From an uncultured SAR116 cluster alpha proteobacterium (GTDB lineage Bacteria; Pseudomonadota; Alphaproteobacteria; Puniceispirillales; Puniceispirillaceae), in assembly GCA_902573725.1 (NCBI GenBank), contig CACGLE010000012.1, positions 1 through 40,474 of the forward strand: a stretch of DNA of 40,474 bases, read 5' to 3'. The notes beneath the pieces were generated by a model. That model did not search any database. It had not been told where the DNA came from and saw only the letters and a program-made list of their open reading frames with translations. The translations under genes and the position numbers were made by a program. Each line of letters opens with the position of its first letter. The first letter of the stretch is position 1. Shown here piece by piece: positions 27,739 to 35,982 of the stretch.

Positions 27739-29096
27739 TGACAGAACCGATTTTTTTGGGAATGAGCTCGTTATTTGTGCTGATTTTTCTAATTGTTATA
27801 CGGATTCCAATTGCATATGCGATGATACTCACCGGTGGTATAGGTATCATGAATATAGATGGTGTAGGTACTATCTTTAATCAATTAAAAACGTTAGCAT
27901 ATGGTCAGTTTTCTAATTATGATTTGTCTGTAGTTCCTCTATTTATTTTGATGGGCGCCTTAGCTTCAAGAATAGGTCTTAGTAGCGCATTATTTGCAGC
28001 GGCTAATTCATGGCTTAGTTGGTTGCGGGGGGGTAGTGCTATGGCTGCTATTTCTGCATGCGCGGGTTTTGGGGCTATTTGTGGCTCTTCTATTGCAACA
28101 GCATCCACAATGGGGAGGGTTGCATTACCCGAATTACTAAAATTCAATTATTCTATTTCTCTTGCAACAGGTGTTTTAGCAGCAGGCGGAGTTCTTGGAA
28201 TTTTAATTCCACCATCAATAGTTCTAATTATTTATGCTCTAATTGTAGAGGTGAATATTGTATCTATGTTTGCTGCAGCCCTTATACCCGGCTTGCTGGC
28301 TATATGCTTATTTTTGGCAACCATAGCAATCTTTGTTGCTATTTACCCAGATGCTGCCCCTAAAACACGAAAAACGGACAAAGAGGAGCGAATACGAGCG
28401 ACAATAGGCATTCTCCCTGTTGCCTCTGTTTTTTTTATCGTGCTAGGGGGAATGTACGCTGGATTTTTTAATCCAACACCAGCGGCGTCTCTTGGTGTTG
28501 GCCTTGTATTAATAATTGGATACGTAACCAAAAAATTAAATTTCACACAACTTAAAGAAGCACTTTTAGAAACAGCCGGTTTGTCTGGCATGATTTATTT
28601 AATTTTACTAGGTGCAGAGTTAATGAAGATTTACATGAGCCGTACAGGTCTTCCACAAGCTCTTGCTGATTGGATATTAGTTGCTGGTTTCGAGCCAATG
28701 TCAGTGCTAATTGTGCTGCTTTTAGGTATAATTTTGCTTGGCTGCCTGCTAGATAGCCTTTCAATAATTCTGCTAATAATACCTTTTTTCTGGCCAGTGC
28801 TTGTAGAACTTAATGGTGGCGTACATATAGCTGCAGAAACTGCTGGTTTTGGCATGACGACGGGAGACCTAAAGATTTGGTTCGGTATACTCGCGCTTGT
28901 TGTTGTAGAGGTAGGACTCATTACCCCTCCAGTTGGAATGAACGTTTTCGTCATTTCCTCTATCGCAGATAATTGTGATATCTCTGATACTTTTAAAGGA
29001 GTCTCTCCATTTTTTGTTGCCGAACTAATCCGAATAGTTATTCTTGTTTCATTACCTATTTTAGCCTTATGGCTACCCAATATTTTGACTGGCTAA
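27738..29096 (+). CDS. TRAP transporter large permease (DctM family)
   Basis: A 452-residue DctM-type permease with about 12 hydrophobic segments. Motifs include VPLFILMGALASRIGL, GFGAICGSSIATASTMGRVALPELLKFNYS with the conserved G-S-S-x-A-x-x, GVLAAGGVLGILIPPSIVLIIYALI, and LITPPVGMNVFVISSIAD near the C-terminus. This is the Na+-coupled transport subunit of the tripartite system. Its ATG overlaps the DctQ stop by one base. The repeated I-P-P and T-P-P hairpin motifs of both scaffold halves are intact. Confidence 0.95.
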   Translation: MTEPIFLGMSSLFVLIFLIVIRIPIAYAMILTGGIGIMNIDGVGTIFNQLKTLAYGQFSNYDLSVVPLFILMGALASRIGLSSALFAAANSWLSWLRGGSAMAAISACAGFGAICGSSIATASTMGRVALPELLKFNYSISLATGVLAAGGVLGILIPPSIVLIIYALIVEVNIVSMFAAALIPGLLAICLFLATIAIFVAIYPDAAPKTRKTDKEERIRATIGILPVASVFFIVLGGMYAGFFNPTPAASLGVGLVLIIGYVTKKLNFTQLKEALLETAGLSGMIYLILLGAELMKIYMSRTGLPQALADWILVAGFEPMSVLIVLLLGIILLGCLLDSLSIILLIIPFFWPVLVELNGGVHIAAETAGFGMTTGDLKIWFGILALVVVEVGLITPPVGMNVFVISSIADNCDISDTFKGVSPFFVAELIRIVILVSLPILALWLPNILTG

Positions 29097-29146
29097 TTAG
29101 TATATTATATTTTTTAAGTTCTAAAATGAAACGATAAGATAAATTC

Positions 29147-29587
29147 ATGGATTTAATTAAAAATTATATTTATCCCTTTATACTCACAATTTCTCTAGGT
29201 TGTATTTTTTCTATCGTACATGCTGAAGAAAAACTTCAGGCGACAGCTTATCTATGCTTAGATAATGAAGTCATTTTACCATCAAAGACACTACAAGAAA
29301 GAATTAACTCAACTAAGCAATTTTTGGCAAATGCAACCTTACTCGTTACTGATGGAGAACTATTATTTTTCAGAACACTCTACCGAAATGAAGGATTATT
29401 CTTTAGTCCCACCATTAATAATTTAAACGAGTTTCGAGCACTTACCTTTGAGGATGCAACTGCAGCACTTAGTATAAAAAGTGGGGATGATATAAAAAAC
29501 GAGCGATATTTATGTGCGGCAAATAGTGAATTAACCAGGCTAATAAATAGTTTCAAAGATAATTGGCCAAATCACGTAATGAATTAA
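29147..29587 (+). CDS. Small secreted protein of unknown function
   Basis: A 146-residue protein I do not recognise. Residues 1-26 are a signal peptide (MDLIKNYIYPFILTISLGC...), with cleavage likely after HA before EEKLQATAY. The mature part of about 120 residues has exactly two cysteines, C37 in AYLCLDN and C123 in RYLCAAN, which could form a disulfide in the periplasm. It lies 50 bases after the DctM gene on the same strand, so it may be read from the TRAP operon. Codon use and base composition resemble its neighbours. Confidence 0.65.
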   Translation: MDLIKNYIYPFILTISLGCIFSIVHAEEKLQATAYLCLDNEVILPSKTLQERINSTKQFLANATLLVTDGELLFFRTLYRNEGLFFSPTINNLNEFRALTFEDATAALSIKSGDDIKNERYLCAANSELTRLINSFKDNWPNHVMN

Positions 29588-29620
29588 CTTCTCTTTCAAT
29601 AAGATTTTGATCATTAAAGC

Positions 29621-29636
29621 AGACCTTTTTTGGTCT
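29621..29636. terminator. Weak hairpin between convergent genes
   Basis: AGACC (29621-29625) and GGTCT (29632-29636) can pair around six T residues. It lies between the end of the small secreted protein gene and the end of the convergent glpD. The stem is only 5 bp and no clear T run follows on either strand. Confidence 0.25.
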
Positions 29637-29650
29637 TCTGAATGAAATAA

Positions 29651-31204
29651 TCAATTTCTTCTATCTGTTTTTTTTGTTAATTTAAGTCCCAATTTTGTTC
29701 GGCGCCATATAAAATCTTCTGCATTTTGTGTCCACTCATTAGCTATTGACCAGCGTAATTCTCTCTCAGTTATATGACAACCAAAGTGGCGACCCAAATC
29801 ACTTAGTTGTTGGGTATTATTCAAAATTTTTTTTGTCTCGGTACCATATTGACGTAGAAGACGTCTTGCCCAGTCTGGAGATAAATAAGGAAATTCTTCT
29901 AATATTCTCTCCATCAGCAGATTAAATTCATCAACCTTAAAATCTCCTCCCGGCAAAGCAACATTGATTGTCCAAGGTTTATCGTTAAGGCCGAAGTAAG
30001 GAACAACCTTACTCATAACATTTTCTGCTAATTTTCGATATGTAGTAATTTTTCCTCCGTATATTGTTAATAATGGTGCATCTGACTTATCTACTTTTAA
30101 TACATAGTCACGAGTAGCAGATGCCGAAACAGCGTTACCATCTTGATAAAGCGGGCGTATGCCAGAATAACACCAAACAATATCTTCTTTTGTAACTGGT
30201 TTACTAAAATAAAGATTTACAAATTCAAGCAGGTAATCTCGTTCTTCATCAGTACAGACTGGTTTAATTTGTGCAGAATCATGATCGACCTCAGTTGTAC
30301 CAATTAGAGTGAAGTCTTGCTCATAAGGGATAGCAAATACAATTCGACTATCCCTCCCCTGCAAGAAATAGGCTTTTTCGTGATCATATTGTTTTTTGAC
30401 AACAAGGTGGCTTCCACGAACTAGTCTTATCGATGGCATATCAATTTGACCCAATTTCTCCTTCAAAATACTGCCAACCCAGGGACCTGCTGCATTAATC
30501 AAGTAGCGAGCCTTTTGCTGCCATTCTTGATTAGTTTTCTGGTCTTGGAATGTTAAATTCCAATAAATCTTAGTTCTTTCTGCCTTTATTAATTTTACCC
30601 TTGGCAGTATTGTAGCGCCCCGGTCTTGCGCATCTCGAGCATTTAAAATAACAAGTCGTGAATCATCAACCCAGCAGTCTGAATATTCAAACCCTCTCTT
30701 AAATTTTGCTTTAATAGGCCTTCCTTCTTTAGAATTTGGGAAATGTAATAATTTTGTTGGAGGAAGAATTTTTCTTCCACCCAGGGAATCATAAAGATAA
30801 AGTCCAAGTTTGATTAACCAAAACGGCCTTTTAGACTTTGACCAAGGCATAATATAATTTATCCATTTAGTTGCTGGTGTAAATGAATCGAACCTCATAA
30901 ATTTATCGTAAGGCAGAATAAACCTCATTGGCCAACTAACATGAGGCATTGATTTGAGTAGCACTTCACGCTCGGTTAGTGCCTCTTTGACAAGTCTAAA
31001 ACTGAAATATTCAAGGTATCTAAGACCACCATGGAACAACTTAGTAGAAGCAGAAGAAGTCGCCGCCCCCAAATCATCCATCTCAACAAGTATTACCGAT
31101 AGACCTCTGCCAGCAGCATCGCGAGCAATACCACACCCATTAACGCCACCACCTACAATCACTAGGTCTGTTGCATTGTTTGCAATCACTTCTTTAGCAG
31201 ACAT
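29651..31204 (-). CDS. glpD: Aerobic glycerol-3-phosphate dehydrogenase
   Basis: A 517-residue FAD-dependent dehydrogenase. The dinucleotide-binding IVGGGVNGCGIARDAAGRG motif is at about 15-33, followed by GAATSSASTKLFHGGLRYLE, the GlpD signature. Other landmarks are YLINAAGPWVG, RLVRGSHLVVKK, FTLIGTTEVDHD, WCYSGIRPLYQDGN and IYGGKITTYRKLAE, all typical of GlpD. It oxidises sn-glycerol-3-phosphate to dihydroxyacetone phosphate and donates electrons to quinone at the inner membrane. No glycerol transporter or kinase gene adjoins it. Length and motifs are complete. Confidence 0.96.
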   Translation of the reverse strand: MSAKEVIANNATDLVIVGGGVNGCGIARDAAGRGLSVILVEMDDLGAATSSASTKLFHGGLRYLEYFSFRLVKEALTEREVLLKSMPHVSWPMRFILPYDKFMRFDSFTPATKWINYIMPWSKSKRPFWLIKLGLYLYDSLGGRKILPPTKLLHFPNSKEGRPIKAKFKRGFEYSDCWVDDSRLVILNARDAQDRGATILPRVKLIKAERTKIYWNLTFQDQKTNQEWQQKARYLINAAGPWVGSILKEKLGQIDMPSIRLVRGSHLVVKKQYDHEKAYFLQGRDSRIVFAIPYEQDFTLIGTTEVDHDSAQIKPVCTDEERDYLLEFVNLYFSKPVTKEDIVWCYSGIRPLYQDGNAVSASATRDYVLKVDKSDAPLLTIYGGKITTYRKLAENVMSKVVPYFGLNDKPWTINVALPGGDFKVDEFNLLMERILEEFPYLSPDWARRLLRQYGTETKKILNNTQQLSDLGRHFGCHITERELRWSIANEWTQNAEDFIWRRTKLGLKLTKKTDRRN

Positions 31205-31295
31205 GATAATTCAGCTTCTTAACAAAAATATTATATGATTTTCTAACTATATTATTATTGGTTCAATTACACTAAAAGTATTATTCGAGTGAGCT

Positions 31296-31701
31296 TTATC
31301 TCTGGCTATTTTGCCATTCGGGATGAATAAAACCTTTAAGGTTAGATGGTGAAAGCATTCCACGTCCAAATATATGATCTGATGCTTTTTCAGCAACCAT
31401 GATATTAGGTGCGTTTAAATTTCAATTTGTTATACATGGAACTTGAGCCTCCTATTACTTTACCTCTAGGACAAGCAAGTGAGCGTCCATCAAGTATATC
31501 CTCTGGTTCTGTAGAATACCCCCAATCATAATTTTTCATATTCATAGGATATGACAATGCAGCAGGCATTTGGATTAAAGGTTCAGCATCACTACCTCCA
31601 TATTCTAAGACCAAAATAGGGTATTTTTTATTTTCTCCCAGACGATAAGCGAGCGTTGAGCCCGCAGATCCAGAACCTATGATGATATAGTCGAATTGCA
31701 T
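31296..31701 (-). pseudogene. Remnant of a choline-dehydrogenase-like (BetA) GMC oxidoreductase with the middle deleted
   Basis: The upstream part (31701 down to about 31416) encodes a GMC N-terminus: [19 protein letters not shown] (FAD-binding), then [16 protein letters not shown]. It should continue for hundreds of residues but runs into TAA at 31405-31407. In another reading frame, from about 31415 to the stop at 31296-31298, the DNA encodes the family C-terminus: [17 protein letters not shown], then SPSNLKGF and [10 protein letters not shown], similar to alphaproteobacterial BetA ends. About 400 internal residues, including the substrate domain and catalytic histidine, are missing, and the join is out of frame. 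The junction lies near 31413-31425. The 98-residue reading frame is therefore not a functional gene. Confidence 0.88.
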
Positions 31702-31717
31702 TCTAACTACCTTCCTC

Positions 31718-31737
31718 TAGTTTTTTTTAAAAAACTA
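31718..31737. repeat. Inverted repeat upstream of the betA-like remnant
   Basis: TAGTTTTTT (31718-31726) pairs exactly with AAAAAACTA (31729-31737) across two bases, just upstream of the remnant's start codon. It could be an operator left from the intact gene or a hairpin of AT-rich DNA. Confidence 0.35.
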
Positions 31738-31874
31738 TCTGACATCACAAACAGTCATTGTACTTGCACTTCTAGATGGATACTTATAATTGCTTATATT
31801 TTGTTTTCTTACAAAATAATTATTTGGGTAATTCTAGTAACTGATTGGTTCGAGCAATTCTTTGAAAAGGTATT

Positions 31875-32516
31875 ATGAAGAGAAATAAAAAAACATTTAT
31901 GAGCAAAAAGCCTTTAATTGCTGATTTTATTAGCAGCTCTGTTAACTACAGACAAAATTTTGGTGGTGGAAAAAAACAAGATATAGCCAAAGCAGTTGGA
32001 ATTAAATCTAAAATTAGACCAAATATAATCGACGCCACTGCTGGACTTGGAAGAGATGCTTTTATACTAGCTTCTCTTGGCTCGCATGTAACGCTAATTG
32101 AACGCTCCCAAATAATTCATGATCTGCTTGCAGATGGAATGAGGAGAGCGTCTAACGTAGGTGGTAGAACTGCAGAAATTATCTCCCGCATGAAACTAAT
32201 TCATGCTGATGCAATTGAGTTACTTCCCACACTTTCTACAAATGTAATTTATTTAGACCCTATGCACCCTCCGAGAAAAAAATCCTCTCTTGTTAAGTCT
32301 AAAATGAGACAACTGCGAGCGATTGTTGGCGAGGATCCTGATCAAATTGAGCTCATAAAAACAGCTCTTCAATCAGATTGCAACCGCGTCGCTCTTAAAT
32401 GGCCCTCCAAATCTCCGCTTCCAAATCCACTTCCCAAGTGCTCGCATCAGATTTTAGGTGGAACAGTCCGTTTTGATATTTTTATTAAATCCAATGTAAA
32501 AAAGATTTCAATATGA
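31875..32516 (+). CDS. rsmJ: 16S rRNA (guanine-1516-N2)-methyltransferase, RsmJ family
   Basis: A 213-residue SAM-dependent methyltransferase closely following the RsmJ (YhiQ) pattern: PLIADFISSSVNYRQNFGGGKKQDIAKAVG, the SAM-binding IDATAGLGRDAFILASLG, TLIERSQIIHDLLADGMRRA, LIHADAIELL, YLDPMHPPRKKSSLVKSKM with the catalytic D-P-M/P-x-P type motif, and a C-terminal GGTVRFDIF. It methylates G1516 of 16S rRNA. AAAAGG about 7 bases before the first ATG supports the start, giving a slightly longer basic N-terminus; M9 is an alternative. The family is best known from gammaproteobacteria. It is flanked by the betA-like remnant and a sulfatase. Confidence 0.92.
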   Translation: MKRNKKTFMSKKPLIADFISSSVNYRQNFGGGKKQDIAKAVGIKSKIRPNIIDATAGLGRDAFILASLGSHVTLIERSQIIHDLLADGMRRASNVGGRTAEIISRMKLIHADAIELLPTLSTNVIYLDPMHPPRKKSSLVKSKMRQLRAIVGEDPDQIELIKTALQSDCNRVALKWPSKSPLPNPLPKCSHQILGGTVRFDIFIKSNVKKISI

Positions 32517-32552
32517 ACAAACTTAATATTATTTAAAACGGTAAACTTCTTT

Positions 32553-34013
32553 TTAGGTGTTTATTTCAACACGTGTAGATTTACCTCCTGGCACGGGAGT
32601 CCCGCTCAATCCACCCTTCATCAATACTTTTTCTATCCCACCATTTTTCTCCACGAGCCTTACTTGGTCAGCCAAAGCTTCGTTATTTATTGCATTTGGA
32701 TCGACGATCCTAAAAAGTTTATTCTTATAATTTTTTAAGATTTCTATAAATTTATTATTTGTTGCTAGGTTTACAAGTTCTTCGGGGTCTGACTGTAAAT
32801 CATACAATTCAGGTTCAAAATTTACATAATGAATGTATTTATATTGTCCATCTCTTAGCATAAATGCTCCAGAAATTGCCCCTGCTCCGTGATATTCACT
32901 GAAAACTAACCTGTTTTCGTCTTCTTCCTTTTTAGCAATCTCAAATAATGAATTCCCTGAATATCGGTATGTCTCATTCATGCCAAAAACGTCGAGTATT
33001 GATGGAAAAACATCGATCAAAGAAACGGGGGTTTTCACAACCGAACCTTTAGGGAGGCCCTCGCCTGCCAAAATCATAGGTATACCGACGGACTCTTCAT
33101 ACATTACCGATTTCCCCCAAAGACCTCTCGCTCCAAGGTTTTCTCCATGGTCACTCAGAAAGAGAATATTAGTATTATCTTGTAAAGATGTAGACTCTAA
33201 TTCATCTATAACGTTTCCGATAAGTTGATCTACAAAAGTACATAATCCAAGATACGATATTATGGCCTCTCTCCTGTGAAGGTCGTCTCTGAAATAGTTA
33301 TCAAATGTTATACTTTTATTAAATGCAATCCACCAAGGGTGATTTACTAACTCAGAGTTAAATTTCTTAAAATTTGGAAGTTCAATATCTTTATATAAAT
33401 TATAATATTTATGGGGAACAATTAAAGGAAAATGAGGTGCTATAAAAGATACATAGAGGAGAAAAGGATTATCTTTTTTATTGTTTTTAGAACGAGCTTT
33501 CAGCCATTCAGCAGCTTTTCTAGAAATATTCTGGTCATATTTAGTGTATTCAGTCTCACCAGGCCCAATTTGTTCTGAAAATTTTCTACTTTGTGGTCTC
33601 TCTGGTAAATTAGGTCTTATCGAGCCCATTACATCTCCAACTCCATTGGCTATATGCATTGGCAAAATTTGTTCGTCAAAACCAGTTTTATCATTCGCTG
33701 AGCGGAAATGAAGCTTACCAATTGAAACAACATCAATGTTATTTTTTTGCAAATAATGCCCCCAGCTCGGTATTTTTCCATCATAAGCTATAGCATTATC
33801 CCAGCATTTATTTTGATGAACATATATTCCTGTAGAAAAACAAGCACGTGCAGATACACAAATTGGAGAGTTTGTAGAAGCATTTTCAAAAATTACCCCC
33901 TTTCTCGCCAATTTATCCAGATTTGGAGTCTTGACTATTGGATTGCGATAGCAACTCAAAAACTTCCTGCTATGCTGATCTGTCATAAAAATGATAAAAT
34001 TTTTCCTAGTCAT
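32553..34013 (-). CDS. Sulfatase (formylglycine-dependent, arylsulfatase/choline-sulfatase-like)
   Basis: A 486-residue sulfatase-superfamily enzyme without a signal peptide, hence cytoplasmic. It begins NFIIFMTDQHSRKFLSCY with metal-binding D12. The formylglycine motif is in SPICVSARACFSTG: C52-V-S-A-R56, where the usual P/A at the third place is serine. Further metal residues are in LFLSDHGENLGARGLWGKS, and LYDLQSDPEELVNLA is the common C-terminal sulfatase block. The enzyme would hydrolyse a sulfate ester, or less likely a phosphonate monoester. It is close to the betA-like remnant, which makes choline-O-sulfate tempting but unproven. No maturase gene is in view. Confidence 0.88.
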   Translation of the reverse strand: MTRKNFIIFMTDQHSRKFLSCYRNPIVKTPNLDKLARKGVIFENASTNSPICVSARACFSTGIYVHQNKCWDNAIAYDGKIPSWGHYLQKNNIDVVSIGKLHFRSANDKTGFDEQILPMHIANGVGDVMGSIRPNLPERPQSRKFSEQIGPGETEYTKYDQNISRKAAEWLKARSKNNKKDNPFLLYVSFIAPHFPLIVPHKYYNLYKDIELPNFKKFNSELVNHPWWIAFNKSITFDNYFRDDLHRREAIISYLGLCTFVDQLIGNVIDELESTSLQDNTNILFLSDHGENLGARGLWGKSVMYEESVGIPMILAGEGLPKGSVVKTPVSLIDVFPSILDVFGMNETYRYSGNSLFEIAKKEEDENRLVFSEYHGAGAISGAFMLRDGQYKYIHYVNFEPELYDLQSDPEELVNLATNNKFIEILKNYKNKLFRIVDPNAINNEALADQVRLVEKNGGIEKVLMKGGLSGTPVPGGKSTRVEINT

Positions 34014-34081
34014 AAATAATCAACGAAGTTTTAAAGTTTTTGAACAAAATATTGCCGCTCTAATTATTTAAAAAATCTAAA

Positions 34082-34954
34082 CTAAACAAATAAGGTACTA
34101 TTCATCTTAGGTGGACGGGCTCCCATATATGTAATACCACTTGCATTCACATTTAAATTAATCATTAATTTAGCAAGTTCTATTGACGAAGTGTAACCCT
34201 CAAGAACTGGAACATCCCATCCTCTATCCTTTAATCCTTTTTCAATATGTGGCTTCAGAAAAAATGTCATTGAGCAACCAAGTGTTATAACCTCTGCTCC
34301 ATCTTCGACAATTGCAGCTTCTGCTTGATTTACAGCCCTCTCAACGACTATATTTTGTTCTCCTCTTGCTACAGCTTCGCATTGCTTAGTAAGCGTGTCA
34401 GGATCAGTATCTCCTGGTCTGGGCAGGCTATATCCTATACTCCTTATAGAACGGCACCTGTGTGTCAATTGATGTGTCCGAACAAGATCCCTATAATAAA
34501 CATTGTGAACACCCTCTATATCAATTATGGAAAAACTATCTCCAAGCATAGTTGCTAGATACATTTGCGAAAATGCATTAGCAGTAACAACGACACCAAA
34601 CTCTCTTCCGATTTCTCGTGACTCCAAGAACCCTGGTTCTCCTCCGCCTAAAAGAATCGCAGCATTATATTTACCTGTTTCACAAGCTTCTCTTACACAA
34701 CCCATTCTTGCGGTTGCTGCATGTGCAAACTCTTCCCTCGTTTCTACCGACCAATTTCCATAAGGCGGTTTTGCTCCTGGGTGGAGTTCCCAATCAACGT
34801 CTTCCAAATGAGGAAGTACAAAATCAGCATTTAATAATCTTTCTTCTCTAGACTTATCCTTTGGCACTGAATAACCTGGCACTGTAAACTCGTTTTCATC
34901 AGGAAGATGAAATGGAGGAATCAGAATAAATTTATATTTTGAGTCTTTTGACAT
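34082..34954 (-). CDS. Asp/Glu/hydantoin racemase superfamily protein lacking the first catalytic cysteine
   Basis: A 290-residue member of the Asp/Glu racemase superfamily, nearest to the hydantoin-racemase branch. The second catalytic cysteine is present as C227 in VITLGCSMTFF. The first, normally in a D-A-V-V-I-x-C-F-x-D-P-G context, aligns with AAILLGGGEPG at about 99-108, where glycine (about G103) replaces cysteine. Two-base racemisation should therefore not be possible. The combination of glycine at site 1 and cysteine at site 2 is the arrangement known in arylmalonate decarboxylase (G74/C188). The N-terminal 30 residues are longer than in small hydantoin racemases. It is minus-strand, 68 bases upstream of the sulfatase, and possibly in one operon with it. 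Confidence 0.8.
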   Translation of the reverse strand: MSKDSKYKFILIPPFHLPDENEFTVPGYSVPKDKSREERLLNADFVLPHLEDVDWELHPGAKPPYGNWSVETREEFAHAATARMGCVREACETGKYNAAILLGGGEPGFLESREIGREFGVVVTANAFSQMYLATMLGDSFSIIDIEGVHNVYYRDLVRTHQLTHRCRSIRSIGYSLPRPGDTDPDTLTKQCEAVARGEQNIVVERAVNQAEAAIVEDGAEVITLGCSMTFFLKPHIEKGLKDRGWDVPVLEGYTSSIELAKLMINLNVNASGITYMGARPPKMNSTLFV

Positions 34955-35255
34955 TATTTTGTTCTTTCTAGTTTGCTTTAATCTAAAACAATATTTTTAC
35001 TCAAATTTTTTAATTGTAAAGCCATTATACCATTATTTTTTTTAATACCTTTAATTGTAATTTCAAAATGGGCCATTCATTTATTTAAAAACAAACTGAT
35101 TTAATTTCGTAAAATTTTTAAGCCTTTATTTAGATGCTAATTGAGTTTTTTAAAATTCCACTATAATAATGAACATAGGCAAATAAGTTTGTCCTATACC
35201 GATATTAAATGTAAAATCTATCATCTTAATTTTTATTTTAAGGGGAAGCATCTTA
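34955..35255. other. AT-rich divergent intergenic region upstream of gmhA
   Basis: About 300 bases with no supported ORF. It contains two copies of TTTAATTGTAA (35009-35019 and 35050-35060) 41 bases apart, close to four helical turns, and a candidate gmhA promoter at 35141-35167. The direct repeats could be chance in DNA this rich in A and T. Confidence 0.45.
35141..35167 (+). promoter_or_regulatory. Candidate promoter for gmhA
   Basis: TTGAGT at 35141-35146 and a perfect TATAAT at 35162-35167 are separated by 15 bases, shorter than the ideal 17. The start codon is about 88 bases downstream. Confidence 0.3.
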
Positions 35256-35852
35256 ATGAGCCCTAAAAAATTTTTAAAACTTTATTTAGATGACAGTAAC
35301 CAATGTATTTCAAATATGGTCTCAGACCCTACCCTACTTTCACTTCTATTTGAAATAGCCAGTGAATGTCTCAATAGATTACAAACTGGGAATAAATTAT
35401 TATTTGCAGGAAACGGTGGAAGTGCAGCAGATTGTCAGCATATGGCTAGCGAATATGTCAGTAGATTTTTGATTGATAGAAATGGGCTACCTGCAATAGC
35501 ATTAACCACTGACACCTCAATACTAACTGCTATAGGGAATGATTACGGATACGAAATGGTTTTTTCGAGACAAATAGAGGCAGTGGGTAGAAAAGGTGAT
35601 CTTTTATTTGTATATTCAACATCTGGTAACTCCCAAAACATTTTAAAAGCCGTTGAAACCGCAAAAAGAATGGGAATTTCTGTGGTAGGAATGACGGGAT
35701 TGAATAGAGGTAAATTGGATACAATGTGTGATTTTATTTTTAAAACTCCGTCAATGCGCACACCTCAGATCCAAGAGGGTCATCTTATTGCTGGACACGC
35801 TATTTGCGCGTTAGTAGAAAAACAATTTTTTCAACCCACAATAGATAAATAG
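35256..35852 (+). CDS. gmhA: Phosphoheptose isomerase (sedoheptulose-7-phosphate isomerase)
   Basis: A 198-residue SIS-domain isomerase with the GmhA motifs LLFAGNGGSAADCQHMASEYVSRF, LPAIALTTDTSILTAIGNDYGYEMVFSRQIEAVG, VYSTSGNSQNILKAV, MTGLNRGKLDTMCDF and the C-terminal RTPQIQEGHLIAGHAICALVE, whose QE-x-H supplies catalytic residues. It converts sedoheptulose 7-phosphate to D-glycero-D-manno-heptose 7-phosphate for LPS core or other heptose-containing glycans. Other heptose genes are absent from the window. AAGGGGAAG about 8 bases before the ATG is the ribosome-binding site. Confidence 0.94.
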   Translation: MSPKKFLKLYLDDSNQCISNMVSDPTLLSLLFEIASECLNRLQTGNKLLFAGNGGSAADCQHMASEYVSRFLIDRNGLPAIALTTDTSILTAIGNDYGYEMVFSRQIEAVGRKGDLLFVYSTSGNSQNILKAVETAKRMGISVVGMTGLNRGKLDTMCDFIFKTPSMRTPQIQEGHLIAGHAICALVEKQFFQPTIDK

Positions 35853-35880
35853 TCCTTGCCACATTAAATATTTTTAACAT

Positions 35881-35900
35881 GCTAAAGGCTTAGCTTTATT
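35881..35900 (+). terminator. Weak hairpin plus T-rich stretch after gmhA
   Basis: GCTAA (35881-35885) and TTAGC (35890-35894) pair around AGGC, followed by TTTATT, 28 bases after the gmhA stop. The short 5-bp stem makes this a tentative terminator. Confidence 0.3.
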
Positions 35901-35982
35901 CAAAGTTTAATAAATGCAGCACGGTATAAAACTAATTAAATTAACAATTCACTCAATAAAGTTACACACTTTTTATAAGTTT

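Noticed and set aside
28631-29080. 149-codon open frame on the minus strand inside the DctM gene
   Set aside because: It is a shadow of a strongly conserved permease; its translation shows no recognisable domain.
31405-31701. A functional small GMC-like gene of 98 codons
   Set aside because: It holds only the start of the FAD-binding domain, and the family's C-terminus follows out of frame; this is a deletion remnant.
31296-34013. Choline-O-sulfate utilisation cluster (betC-betA)
   Set aside because: The betA-like gene is dead, rsmJ on the other strand lies between, and the sulfatase motif is not distinctive of BetC.
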